A DNA stretch of 39,265 nt from Desulfoluna sp. (GCF_030145185.1 NZ_JAQYWB010000053.1:1-39265); one strand, 5' to 3'. Positions 26,093 through 35,430 are shown, counted from the first letter of the stretch. Notes: a model not told the origin generated them from the letters alone. A program made the numbers and translations.

Positions 26093-26329
26093 TCTTCCAT
26101 GGAAGGATACTCACCCACCCTCAGGCCGTTGCGAGGCCTGTTGTCCCAATGCCATTCTGGTTCAGAACCTCACTTTTTTCATTTTTCGGGGTAGACTCTT
26201 TCTCATGGAATGTAAGCGTACGTGGGATTTATTGGGGGATTTCGGGTAAAGCAGAGAAAGAATCTACAGGGACATGTATGAACCATCCCCAACAAAACAA
26301 CAAATCCGTACATGAATACAGAGGTCCCA

Positions 26330-26596
26330 ATGGAAACCACACGGCTCGGTATAAGACTGGATGAGATAATCAAGGCAAAGGCGGAAAAGGCCTCGGTACT
26401 CCTCGGCATGAAAAGCCTGACGGAGTATCTCGTCTGCCTGATGGATAAGGACGCGACGAAAGTCATTCGAGAGCATGGCAAAATCACGATTTCACAAAAC
26501 CATTTCGAGGATTTTATAATCGCCTGTGAGAAAGCAGGTAAACCCAACCAGACCCTGCGAGATGCCGCCTCTTTCACCCAAAAGATGGGCCGGTAA
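26330..26596 (+). CDS. TacA-like antitoxin (DUF1778) without its toxin
   Basis: An 88-residue DUF1778 ribbon-helix-helix antitoxin. The start METTRLGIRLDEIIKAKAEKAS, the SLTEYLVCLMDKDATKVI helix and the C-terminal toxin-wrapping stretch (HFEDFIIACEKAGKPNQTLRDA) are all intact. The Met at 26330 is preferred because GAGGT lies 6 nt before it, while the ATG at 26312 has no ribosome site. In intact pairs a GNAT acetyltransferase toxin (TacT) that modifies aminoacyl-tRNA follows directly. Here the next 100 bp carry no GNAT frame and lead into a tandem repeat array, so the toxin has been lost. Confidence 0.85.
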   Translation: METTRLGIRLDEIIKAKAEKASVLLGMKSLTEYLVCLMDKDATKVIREHGKITISQNHFEDFIIACEKAGKPNQTLRDAASFTQKMGR

Positions 26597-26697
26597 GCGG
26601 CATGACGGAAAAAGCCGCGACGGAGCACGGCGCGCCCGGAACAGCCCTTCCCATCCAACAGCAGATGGGTTAGGAGGATCATGCTTCAAATATAAAG

Positions 26698-26996
26698 GCT
26701 CATGAGTGAAGCGAATTCCTTGAACGAAGAACGACGAACCAAGAACCAAGCACGTTTTTCCTATATAAAGACCCATGAGCGAAGCGAATTCCTTGAACGA
26801 AGAACGAGGAACGAGGAACCAAGAACCAAGCACGTTTTTCCCTATATAAATGCCCATGAGCAAAGCGAATTCCTTGAACGAAGAACGAAGAACGAGGAAC
26901 CAAGCACCAAGCACTTTTTTTCCCTATATAAATGCCCATGAACGAAGCGAATCCCTCGAACGAAGAACGAGAGACCAGGAACCAAGCACGCTTTTT
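26698..26996 (+). repeat. Tandem repeat array C (four ~80-bp units)
   Basis: Four units begin at ATG-containing phases 26702, 26775, 26856 and 26938 (periods 73, 81 and 82 bp). Each unit reads CATGAGCGAAGCGAATTCC, then a variable run of GAACGAAGAACGAGGAACC-type 7-mers, then AAGCACGTTTTTCCCTATA. Length differences arise from the number of 7-mers. Relatives occur singly at 9847, 10111, 35431 and 38793. Both strands have long open frames across the array because the unit lacks stops, but these are not gene-like. Confidence 0.9.
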
Positions 26997-27189
26997 AATA
27001 CGATACAGCCAAGACCACAAATATCAGAAAAGGTGTCATTGCAATAAACAGTTGTCGCTTGTGCTTGCCTGACTCTTTATTTTTTTGAAAACGAATCAGG
27101 AATGGGACAATCATGAGTGCTGCCAAAATTCGCAAGATGTCAAACAAGGAAGAATCAACAAATTGTGCTATTAAGCTTATCTCTTCCAC
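26995..27189 (-). CDS. Small two-helix membrane protein, unknown
   Basis: A 64-residue protein with two predicted membrane helices (LFDILRILAALMIVPFLIRF and LFIAMTPFLIFVVLAVSY) linked by a charged loop (QKNKESGKHKRQ). The start is GTG at 27189 with AGGAG 7 nt upstream, so translation is well supported. The stop touches the end of the repeat array. No family recognised. It could be a holin-like or toxin-like peptide, but nothing shows it. Confidence 0.6.
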   Translation of the reverse strand: MEEISLIAQFVDSSLFDILRILAALMIVPFLIRFQKNKESGKHKRQLFIAMTPFLIFVVLAVSY

Positions 27190-27329
27190 GACAGTCTCCT
27201 GTTTTATAGGGTTTTAGCAATGTCATATCTTCAACAATTCGAACTGGTTTTTAATTGATAGCTCTCAGAGGTTTGAATTTATGGGAAAATTTTTGTCACA
27301 TATGTAGATTTGCCCCCTTCTCCACTTCA

Positions 27330-27770
27330 TTATAAAGCTAATTTCCGCCGAAAGTCTGGAAGTTTTTCCGATAAAGACAATACTACTTCTCTAAGTTCTT
27401 CGTTAATTGAAAGTTCCTTCACATTCTTTTTGATTAATTCTACCAATTCATTCTCAATAAAACGCATATCTATTGGCAACCTAATCTGCATATCTTCTTT
27501 GATTAATAAAAAGCACCATACTATATCTAAGGTTTCGCAAATTTTATCAAAAGAACATAGATCAACAATTGTTTGTTGAATAATGGTTGCCACTTCAAAC
27601 CCATTATTATTCATGTCAGCCCACAGCAATAATTGTCTTAATACCAGTATTCTATCATGTTTGTCTCGATAAGTTACATCTGGTATAAAAAAAGGCTTTT
27701 CTCCTATAATAGCTTCTTTTATATTGCCTTTATCGAACCATTTCGTAATTTGTTTGTTAATTGTATTCAA
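27330..27770 (-). CDS. Probable immunity protein for the Rhs toxin
   Basis: A 146-residue, mostly helical soluble protein in AT-rich DNA, starting 3 bp after the rhs stop codon. The start is TTG at 27770 (MNTINKQITKWFDKGN), with AAGGA about 10 nt upstream inside the end of rhs. Position immediately after a polymorphic toxin C-terminus, small size, cytoplasmic nature and a base composition like that of the toxin tip all point to a cognate immunity protein. No immunity family is recognised by eye. Confidence 0.7.
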   Translation of the reverse strand: MNTINKQITKWFDKGNIKEAIIGEKPFFIPDVTYRDKHDRILVLRQLLLWADMNNNGFEVATIIQQTIVDLCSFDKICETLDIVWCFLLIKEDMQIRLPIDMRFIENELVELIKKNVKELSINEELREVVLSLSEKLPDFRRKLAL

Positions 27771-27773
27771 TGT

Positions 27774-30700
27774 TTATAATCCTTTTATTGTCGTACTTAT
27801 TACACCAGCATCTGATTTAAGAGGACTCTTGATAATTCCTTCATTAAGATTTCCAGTTGTCATGCCCACACCAGGTCTAAAAAATTCATTACCCTCAGTT
27901 GGCAATCTAAGGTTACGCGAAAATGGATTTTGAACATCAATTCTCATTAAATTCCCACCACTAAGTTGCCCTTTCGGTAGCCCTAATGCCATTTCAATAT
28001 CAGTTCGGGTTGCGGAACTTAAAAGAAGATTGTCCACCTGAGAACTGGGTGCAATAAACAGCCCACCGGGTCCACCAAATGTTTTAGAACCTGGAAAGCG
28101 ATCAAGACTTGTTGATGTAGTAATGTGTGTTCCCCCACCAGTAAAGGGATGTATCATTGGCAATTTTTCTGTAGCAATTGCCCTGTTTGCCCCCTCCCCA
28201 CACAACCCCAACGGATCAACCCACCCCCACACATTCTGAGCATACCGATAAAGGTTCACCCCGGCTTCCAGCCCCAGCGGGTCGCGACTTACAAAGGTCC
28301 CCGTTTTCGCGTCAAAATACCGATACCGGTTGTATGCAAGATCAAACTCTGCATCGTAATACTGCCCCTGGAACCGAAGGGGGTTGTCGATGTCGTTCGC
28401 GTAGAGTTTTTCGATATTACCCAGGCTGTCGTAGCGAGCCGACCAGACGATTTTCCCTTGAACATCGGTGATCTCCTGGGGAAGGCCTACGGCATCGTTA
28501 TGAAAGTAGAAAACATGCCGGTCTTTGTCAATGAAGGCAAGGGGAATAAAGGTGCCGGGATAAAAGACAAACTCACGGGGGATGTCGCCGCCGACGTTGT
28601 CGGAGAGCAGCTGATCGCCATCCCAGGTAAAGGTGGTGGTGATGCCTTCGGTGGTTTTGGAGACTCTTCGGCAGGCGGCATCGTAGGTCATCTCTGTTTT
28701 GATGCCCTCGGGGGTTGTCACCGCTGACAACCGGTCAGCGGCATCCCACGCAAAAAACGTCGTGCCGTGTTTCTCTTTTCGTTCGACGAGGTTCCCTGCG
28801 GGGTCGAGGAGGTCTTCTATCCCCGGATAGGAGAGATGCCTGAAGCCTGCGCCCTCCCCTTTTCTCTCTTTAAACAGGTTCCCGGCAGGATCAAAGAGAA
28901 ATTCCTGAATCTTCTGCTCAGGGTTAATCGCCTGGATAATCTGGCCCTGGGGGTTGTAGGTGAAGTAACTCTCCCCCTTATTTGAATCGCTCCGGGCGGT
29001 GAGGTTGCCTGCGGGGTCGTATTCGTAGGCTCTTTGAATGGCAATGCCGTTCTGGCCCGAGATGCGCTGGTTTGTGAGAAGCCCTTCGCTGTTGTGCTGG
29101 TACTCGCGTTCAAGGCCAGTGGAAAAGGTCTCTTTGAGGGGCAGACCTGCGGCGTCCCTTGCGATATCCACGTACGCGTCGTTGTTGATACTGATCCGGG
29201 TCGGGTTGTTCAGCTGATCGTATTCAAATCGGATGTCGTTGCCGCTTGAGGTGCGGCGGCGGATCCGGTTCCCGCCCAGGTCGTATTCATTGATGATCTG
29301 GTGCTCGCCCTGAAACTCTGAGACCACGCGGTTTTCTGAGTCAAAAAACCGCGTAACGGATGCCGCCTCATTTTCATGGAGGATCAAGTTGCCGTTGGCA
29401 TCGTAGCCAAAGGATTCGAGGGTGCCGTCATGGCGTTTTTTGGAGGTCAACCGCCCGAGGGCATCAAAGGCAAATTCGGTTTTCCGCCTCAGGGGATCGA
29501 CGGTGTGGGTCAGGCTGCCGATGCTGTTGTAGGCGTAAGTGCGTTTATTCCCGTAGTAATCGATCTCTTCGGTGATTCGTCCGGCGTGGTCCCTTTTAAA
29601 CGCAAAAGACTCGCCGGATTCGTTTGTGACACCGGTGAGCCGGTCTTCCGTATCGTAGGTGTAGAGGAGGGTGGTTCCGTCCGGATTGATCCGCTTGGCC
29701 ACCTTGTTTAACCCGGTATATTCAAACCGGGTGATCAGCCCGGCTTCGTCTGTGTACTCAATGAGGTTGTCTTCATCGTCATATTGGCAGGCGATCTTCC
29801 CGCCGGAGGGTTTGACGCTACCGATCAGCCGCGACTTCACGTCATAGGTGTAAGTTGTGATTCGGCCGGTGGGATCCGTGGATGAGATAACATTGCCGTA
29901 AGGGTCCAGTTCAAGTCCGATGGTTTTGCCCGAAGGATCGGTGATGCCTGTGATGTTGCCGTTTTCATCGGGCTGGAACCGTGTCACCGCGCCTTTGGGA
30001 TCGGTGATGGAGATGAGATCTCCGAGATCGTTGTATCGGTAGTGAGTGGCTGCGCCGTAGGGACTTGTTCGGGAAATGAGTTGGCTTTTCTCGTTCCACG
30101 CCTGCTTCCAGGTGTTGTTGTTCGGGTCGGTTATTTTCACCGGGTTGTGGTTTGAATCGTATTCGAGGCAAACCCGGGTTCGGTCCGGCCTCGTCACGTC
30201 CAGCAGGTTGCCGTGGCGATCGTAGCTGTACTCCGTACGGTTGCCGGACGGGTCGGTGATGGCCGTGGGCCTGCCCTTGGCGTCGTATGCGTAGGCGGTC
30301 AGGTTGCCTTGGTGATCTGTCACCCGCACCGGCCTGCTGTTCTCATCGTACTCGAACACTTCGGTATGGTTCAGGGAGTTGGTGATGCGGGTTTGATCGC
30401 CGGATTCGGCATACTCAAACCGGTAATCGTAAAGACGGTCGTCCCCGAAGGTGTGGATACATTTTGCATCCGGCTGTGCAATATCGTCATACTCATAATG
30501 GAACGAGAGCCCGGTTTTACCGGTGACCTTCTCAAGCAGGTGATTCTGATAATCAAACCGGGTTGATGCTCCGGCTGGGTCGATCACGGATGCAAGATCA
30601 CCGGACGTCAAATGATAATCGTACTCAACCAGATCCCGCGTGGTCTCGTCGGGGTTGAGAAGGTAGAGGCTCTTGATCCTGCCCTGGAGGGTGTGGGCCT

Positions 30701-32777
30701 TTATTTTCTGGCCGGAGCTGAGGGAGATCCCGGAGAGCCCATGGCCCTCCCGTTCAAAATGGATGGCATTGCCGTGCTTGTCGGATATACGTTCCAGGAA
30801 TACCGGAAACAACGACGAATCGATCATGGGAAAGCTGTAGGTCAAACCGCCTTTGGTCTGAACTTTATAAGACGCCCCCTCTTTAAAGAGTTCGGACCCG
30901 CTGGCCTCCTCTGTGACGCGCTCTGAATCCGGAAGGTATTGAAACACAGCCCCGCCGGGGGAGCCGTCAGAAAAGGTGACCAGCCCCGCATCATCCATTT
31001 CAAGATGCGCGTCCGCAGGCGTTCGCCAACCATGACCAATACCAAGGCCTGGGATATCGCACTCTTGAGAGTTGTAATGCCTGTTCCAGGCAAGGGGAAT
31101 TCTTCCCGGCAGGATAAAATCTGTCTGTGTGTCCACCACAGCCCCGGACACACAGTTAACTGGGTGGCCTTTCTCCATGTCGGGCAAGGCGGAGTCCGCA
31201 TTGGACTTGTTGATTTCTGCGTGTTTTGCCTCTGCCAGGCTCGCATCTTTTCCAAGGGGTTTACTCGCAGGTTCCGTCTCTACAATGGTTTCAACGATAT
31301 TCTCCCGCCGCTTGACAGGCACCGAAGAGACCGGCTCATCAAGATCAATATGCGTCTCCGGGTTTTCCACATCGGCTTTGCTGAGGCGGGTCTTGTTGGC
31401 CTTGAGGTTTTTAATATCGGCTCTTGTTCCTTTCATGGACACATAGGTGAGCGCCGCGGCGATGCCCGCGGAGCGCAACATCTCCATGAGCCTTTGCAGA
31501 CGCTCGTCCGGGGCAAGGGTGTCATCGTCCATGATGGATTGATAATCCTTAAACTGTTCTTGACCCAACAGGATGCCCTGGAGCCCGTCCGTGGAGACCT
31601 GCCCGATCAAAATAGTTCGTGTGGCACCCAGGGAAGCCGATGACACACTCGCCCCCGCTTTCCAAGCCAAGCCCGCCCCGGCAAAGAGGTTGCCCACGAT
31701 GGAGAGGCCATCAAAGGTGTCATCTTTCCAGTTGCCGAACCCTTCGCTGTGTCGCTGGGCAATATTGATGGTGGCCGCAGTGGTGCTGGTGAAGACGGAT
31801 GCCCAGATGGCGGCGGAGACCACGCGGGAGCCGGGGACTGGTAAAACCAGGGTGGCCACACCGGCGAGAACGGCACCCCCAAGGGCCACGTAATCGAACC
31901 AGCTTGAGACCTCATCCCAAAAGGTTTTACCGTCGGAGTCAAACTCCCCGGACAGGGAGACTCCGTGATTGGGGACCTTGAACTCGTAGGTGATCATACC
32001 GTCCGGGTACCTGTTTTGTTTCTCCCACTTTTTGAGGACCGCTTCCATGGCCAGCTCATGTGTATCCCCACTCCCCTCGTAAACCCCGGTGGTGTATGTG
32101 TACATGGGGTTGGTCCAGTCCAGCAGCGTCCAGGAGGGGGCTCCATCATCCTCCGTGGTGTTGACCAGATAGAGCATCAGCCGGGTTCGCCCAGAGCTCC
32201 GCCGGCCCATGTGCATGGCGTCCACGGCCAGGCCCTCTTTGGCTTCAAGCCCTTCGAGGTTTGTTTTTAGATGACCGATATAGGATTCGTTGTCCGCTAC
32301 CTGCTTTTCATGGATTTCTCGCTTCTCCTCGGGGGGCGGCTTCACCTTTGCAATATCAAGGAGCACCTTGTGGGTCATCTCCCTGTGTCTCAATACCTGG
32401 AACGGTCCAGGCAGCCCGTCATTTGATTTGGGGTCGAACTCCCGGCCCAGGATGTTGGAAGCCGAATCCACCCACTGTTTGCGCTCGTAGATATCCTTTG
32501 TGCCGTCCGGGTGGGTCACAAACAAGGCGATGGTGTGGCGGCCCGCAACGACCCATCGCGCAACTTTCCAATGCTGGGTCTTCGGGCCTTCGAAGATATG
32601 AGAGCCGTGCTTTCGCAGGGTGGTGGGATCATTGAAACAAACCCACCTGAAGGAGGTGCCTTCGGGAACATGGCTGCTTTCGAGGTCCACAAGCTCCGCA
32701 TGATACGACACCATGGCTTTGGGAGCGATGCACTGAAAATCAGGGTAAGAGACGATTTTAAATTGGGGATGGCTCAT
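27774..32777 (-). CDS. Rhs-repeat polymorphic toxin
   Basis: A 1,667-residue Rhs protein. Residues 1-100 form an Ig-like domain (VSYHAELVDL..TSFRWVCFND). A hydrophobic pair lies at about 295-340. PVNCVSGAVVDTQTDFILPG (about 539-558) opens the DUF6531-type shell. About twenty YD repeats build the cocoon. The core ends with RYFDAKTGTFVSRDPLGL and WVDPLGL, the usual self-cleavage site. The last 142 residues (from 1526) are the variable toxin tip, with RFPGSKTFGGPGGLFIAP and MRIDVQNPFSRNLRLPTEGNE; I cannot assign its activity. DNA for the tip is more AT-rich than the core. It overlaps the Hcp-fusion gene by 4 bp and lacks a PAAR domain. Confidence 0.92.
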   Translation of the reverse strand: MSHPQFKIVSYPDFQCIAPKAMVSYHAELVDLESSHVPEGTSFRWVCFNDPTTLRKHGSHIFEGPKTQHWKVARWVVAGRHTIALFVTHPDGTKDIYERKQWVDSASNILGREFDPKSNDGLPGPFQVLRHREMTHKVLLDIAKVKPPPEEKREIHEKQVADNESYIGHLKTNLEGLEAKEGLAVDAMHMGRRSSGRTRLMLYLVNTTEDDGAPSWTLLDWTNPMYTYTTGVYEGSGDTHELAMEAVLKKWEKQNRYPDGMITYEFKVPNHGVSLSGEFDSDGKTFWDEVSSWFDYVALGGAVLAGVATLVLPVPGSRVVSAAIWASVFTSTTAATINIAQRHSEGFGNWKDDTFDGLSIVGNLFAGAGLAWKAGASVSSASLGATRTILIGQVSTDGLQGILLGQEQFKDYQSIMDDDTLAPDERLQRLMEMLRSAGIAAALTYVSMKGTRADIKNLKANKTRLSKADVENPETHIDLDEPVSSVPVKRRENIVETIVETEPASKPLGKDASLAEAKHAEINKSNADSALPDMEKGHPVNCVSGAVVDTQTDFILPGRIPLAWNRHYNSQECDIPGLGIGHGWRTPADAHLEMDDAGLVTFSDGSPGGAVFQYLPDSERVTEEASGSELFKEGASYKVQTKGGLTYSFPMIDSSLFPVFLERISDKHGNAIHFEREGHGLSGISLSSGQKIKAHTLQGRIKSLYLLNPDETTRDLVEYDYHLTSGDLASVIDPAGASTRFDYQNHLLEKVTGKTGLSFHYEYDDIAQPDAKCIHTFGDDRLYDYRFEYAESGDQTRITNSLNHTEVFEYDENSRPVRVTDHQGNLTAYAYDAKGRPTAITDPSGNRTEYSYDRHGNLLDVTRPDRTRVCLEYDSNHNPVKITDPNNNTWKQAWNEKSQLISRTSPYGAATHYRYNDLGDLISITDPKGAVTRFQPDENGNITGITDPSGKTIGLELDPYGNVISSTDPTGRITTYTYDVKSRLIGSVKPSGGKIACQYDDEDNLIEYTDEAGLITRFEYTGLNKVAKRINPDGTTLLYTYDTEDRLTGVTNESGESFAFKRDHAGRITEEIDYYGNKRTYAYNSIGSLTHTVDPLRRKTEFAFDALGRLTSKKRHDGTLESFGYDANGNLILHENEAASVTRFFDSENRVVSEFQGEHQIINEYDLGGNRIRRRTSSGNDIRFEYDQLNNPTRISINNDAYVDIARDAAGLPLKETFSTGLEREYQHNSEGLLTNQRISGQNGIAIQRAYEYDPAGNLTARSDSNKGESYFTYNPQGQIIQAINPEQKIQEFLFDPAGNLFKERKGEGAGFRHLSYPGIEDLLDPAGNLVERKEKHGTTFFAWDAADRLSAVTTPEGIKTEMTYDAACRRVSKTTEGITTTFTWDGDQLLSDNVGGDIPREFVFYPGTFIPLAFIDKDRHVFYFHNDAVGLPQEITDVQGKIVWSARYDSLGNIEKLYANDIDNPLRFQGQYYDAEFDLAYNRYRYFDAKTGTFVSRDPLGLEAGVNLYRYAQNVWGWVDPLGLCGEGANRAIATEKLPMIHPFTGGGTHITTSTSLDRFPGSKTFGGPGGLFIAPSSQVDNLLLSSATRTDIEMALGLPKGQLSGGNLMRIDVQNPFSRNLRLPTEGNEFFRPGVGMTTGNLNEGIIKSPLKSDAGVISTTIKGL

Positions 32778-34378
32778 GCCTGTTGCGTCTCCTCGTAGAA
32801 AGTGATCATGCCATCATCGGCCAAGCCGGTTTTCACAAGTAAAAAGTCCACCACGTCTTTTTGGACGCCAGAGTCAAAAGCACCCCGTATGTCTTCACTT
32901 AACTCACCCTTGTAATTTGCTTTGTATGCCGCCCCAACGGTTTTAAAATCCACGGCGCTCTGCATCAGGCTCAGCAGAGACTCCATATCGCCCCCCTGAA
33001 TGGCTGCCTGGATATTTGCGGCCAGGCTCTTTGCGATGAGGTCCCCTTCATCTTCATAGCTGATGTATCCCGCAAGGTCGGATGAGATACCTGCAAACAG
33101 GGCCACCCCATCTTCATCGGATATTGCCGTAACGGTGGACTCATCCCCCAGGGTAAGGGTCGCTTCCACATTGGGAATCGGGTCATGCGTGCTTGTCAGG
33201 ACCTTGGCCTTCACATCTCTTTGCCCAGGTTGTTTCAAAAAAGCCACATGCTGCACATTTACTGAAAGCCCAGATTTTTCGACAGATTCAGGGATATATA
33301 TCGTCCCTTTATTTAAAAAGTATTCATCGCCTGCAGGGGACAACTCTCCACATTCAAACCTCAGCTTCAGCTGCTCAGGGATCTTTTGTCTCTGTTTTGT
33401 TCCCCAGTTGAAAAAGGCCAGCTCTTCAAAAGAAAAGCCATGGCTCTTTGCCACGCCGCTGAAAAGTTCGCCCTTTGTTACCTGATGCTCTTTGATTTTG
33501 CATAAATGCTTGAATGCGGAGTGATGACGCGCTTGCTTTCCCTTCCGGCGTGAGGGGTTTATTTTTCCAAAATCACTGGCGTTTGGTTGGTTGATTTTGA
33601 CCAGGGAGTAGCTGTTTCCCAGCCAGGCCGAAGGCGGCCTGGCATTAAATCCAGACAGAGAGTAATGCCCTTTATCAACGGCCTGCATGCTGAAACAGCC
33701 ATTTTGAGAAGAGAGCACATGTTGAGAACTGCCATCCGGGCACGCAATCTGCGCTTTAACACCGCTGACGACCTCCATGGTATCGTGGTTCACAAACATG
33801 AGATTAAACGCCTCTCTATCTTCCATGTCAGAAGCCAGAACTCCGCTGAAAATCAGCTCACTCTCTTCCATGGAATCATGAAGCAGGGGAGCCGAATCTG
33901 AGGTCTCTGTCAGGCCCGATTCGTCGATCCACCGAATGGATTTGTAAGAGAAGGAGACGTACTCCATGTCTCGGAAGGGCTCGTTTTCCGCAAGAAACGC
34001 CATCTTCGTCTCGGAGGAGATGTCTGTGATAATGGCATCATTCAACACAATGGTGTGGTAATTGACCTCTACACCTTGAGCATCAGCCTTATAGAATGAC
34101 AAAATCACCTCGACAAACAACCCACCCGAGACCAGGTGCTGATAAAGAATGGGACTTGACCTGTCAATCTCCTTGCAAAGAATCAGCGGATCGTGAAATC
34201 GCAGACTCACGTCACCCGGTCCTGCCTGATCCCCTGGCACATAAACCCGGTGTTCAAAGCTGTAAGCGAGGATCACATCGTTTTTGCCGTACATGCTGCT
34301 TGAGCCTTTAATCTCACCCTCAGACTTGCTGGTCAGCTCAATAATATAAGGAAGGGGCATTGGAGACGGCTCCGTCAT
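32774..34378 (-). CDS. Extended Hcp protein (Hcp, LysM-like and Ig-like domains)
   Basis: A 534-residue protein. Residues 8-155 match a type VI secretion tube protein Hcp: the EIKGSSS opening, FHDPLILCKEIDRSSPILYQHLVSG in the middle, and VSFSYKSIRWIDESG at the end. A beta-rich carboxypeptidase-regulatory-like segment follows (190-250). A LysM-like stretch lies at 292-363 (HQVTKGELFSGVAKSHGFS). An Ig-like segment (378-430) and a helical tail complete it. ATG 34378 has no ribosome site; the Met at 34360 has GGAG 9 nt upstream and may be the true start. The stop overlaps the rhs start (ATGA). I infer an Hcp that carries the Rhs effector through its extra domains. Confidence 0.8.
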   Translation of the reverse strand: MTEPSPMPLPYIIELTSKSEGEIKGSSSMYGKNDVILAYSFEHRVYVPGDQAGPGDVSLRFHDPLILCKEIDRSSPILYQHLVSGGLFVEVILSFYKADAQGVEVNYHTIVLNDAIITDISSETKMAFLAENEPFRDMEYVSFSYKSIRWIDESGLTETSDSAPLLHDSMEESELIFSGVLASDMEDREAFNLMFVNHDTMEVVSGVKAQIACPDGSSQHVLSSQNGCFSMQAVDKGHYSLSGFNARPPSAWLGNSYSLVKINQPNASDFGKINPSRRKGKQARHHSAFKHLCKIKEHQVTKGELFSGVAKSHGFSFEELAFFNWGTKQRQKIPEQLKLRFECGELSPAGDEYFLNKGTIYIPESVEKSGLSVNVQHVAFLKQPGQRDVKAKVLTSTHDPIPNVEATLTLGDESTVTAISDEDGVALFAGISSDLAGYISYEDEGDLIAKSLAANIQAAIQGGDMESLLSLMQSAVDFKTVGAAYKANYKGELSEDIRGAFDSGVQKDVVDFLLVKTGLADDGMITFYEETQQA

Positions 34379-34611
34379 CTGATTGAATGGTTTCGCAGGC
34401 TTAATGAATTACGAAAAAAGTATTATCCATAGATAATGAAGAGTTATTTACAATTTGCCACACAGATAACTACAAGCTTGAGTATATGTCAAGTAAATAG
34501 ACGAGAAATAACCAAGGCAAGGCATTGATCTGAGGTGTCAAATTTTAAATGTAATTTCACTGCTATAACGCTGCGAACAAGGCAACAAAAAAAGGGGTGG
34601 CGGGTCTTATC

Positions 34612-34745
34612 CCGGATATTCCATAAGAAAACGCAACACAACGTAAATTAACATGTAATTTAATTACAGCGTGTTACGATGAAGCAATGAGTTATTTAGA
34701 CTATGCAAAATGTCAATTTCGATTTTGGCACCCTTCGGGCGAGTC
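34612..34745 (-). repeat. Dispersed repeat A, diverged copy
   Basis: Read on the minus strand it shares GCCCGAAGGGTG at one end, ACATTTTGCAT in the middle and ATATCCGG at the other end with the copies at 76-212 and 36531-36668. The interior is diverged. Confidence 0.55.
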
Positions 34746-34898
34746 GAGTGCACCCATTTTCTTCATTATCAATGCATTGAGGTAAGTCGCCCTTTCTCTA
34801 TCCGCGAAAAAAGTATTCGCGGTTTCCAGAATGGAACATTCGGCGGGAAGTCATCGGGGCTGCTGCGATAAGAAACGAGGATTAACGCGCTGCGGCCA

Positions 34899-34940
34899 CC
34901 CACTTTCAACCGGTGGCCCACCTTGAAAGCTGGTTGTGAC
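34899..34940 (+). repeat. Palindromic repeat B, degenerate copy
   Basis: CCCACCTTGAAAGCTGGTTG matches the second half of repeat B, preceded by a GGTGG arm in place of GCCTCCGGCGG. Confidence 0.5.
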
Positions 34941-34970
34941 CCTATCGCCTCGGGTCAGATCGATGCGTGA

Positions 34971-35020
34971 TCGGCTATACCCGCGCCAGATGGGCACGGC
35001 ACACCCTTTGCCCATCCTAC
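34971..35020. repeat. Half REPIN element
   Basis: Only the right half of a REPIN unit is present (GCGCCAGATGGGCACGGC to TTTGCCCATCCTAC), followed by the same spacer type as in the array near the RAYT gene. Confidence 0.75.
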
Positions 35021-35117
35021 GGGGTTCACGAGATATCCACGGTGTTGGATTCATTCAACGCCAACGGTTCCCATGGCAAACCACATGCCACCCTCACCGC
35101 CCGCGCCACGACGACCC

Positions 35118-35268
35118 GTAGGATGGGCAAAGCGCGAAGCGTGCCCATCTGGCCGTCGGGATAACCATACCGATGAAAATTACATAAATTCCGACAATGC
35201 AACCTCTCCCCGGCGTAATCGAGTGCTCCAACGCCAGATGGGCGCGGCACACCCTTTGCCCATCCTAC
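35118..35268. repeat. REPIN element, complete 151-bp unit
   Basis: A full unit from GTAGGATGGGCAAAGCG to TTTGCCCATCCTAC, of the same length and inner sequence as those at 17625-18385. It is about 17 kb from the only RAYT in the window. Confidence 0.85.
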
Positions 35269-35430
35269 GGGGTTCACGAGATATCCACGGTGTGGGTTTG
35301 GAGCCTGGCCATGGCCTGCCTATTGCTCACACCAATTTTACCAAGACCCGTCACTATAACCTGAAGCCCCGCCCTTCATACCCTTCACGGTAACGGTAAA
35401 GGCTCATTGGGTTTTCAAAAATCAAATGCC

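Noticed and set aside
26698-26996. Repeat-protein gene or CRISPR array in the ~80-bp tandem repeats
   Set aside because: There are no unique spacers, both strands stay open only because the unit lacks stops, and there is no ribosome site.
27774-32777. Plus-strand ORFs antisense to rhs (up to 234 codons)
   Set aside because: The Rhs frame is continuous with regular YD repeats; the antisense frames are shadows.
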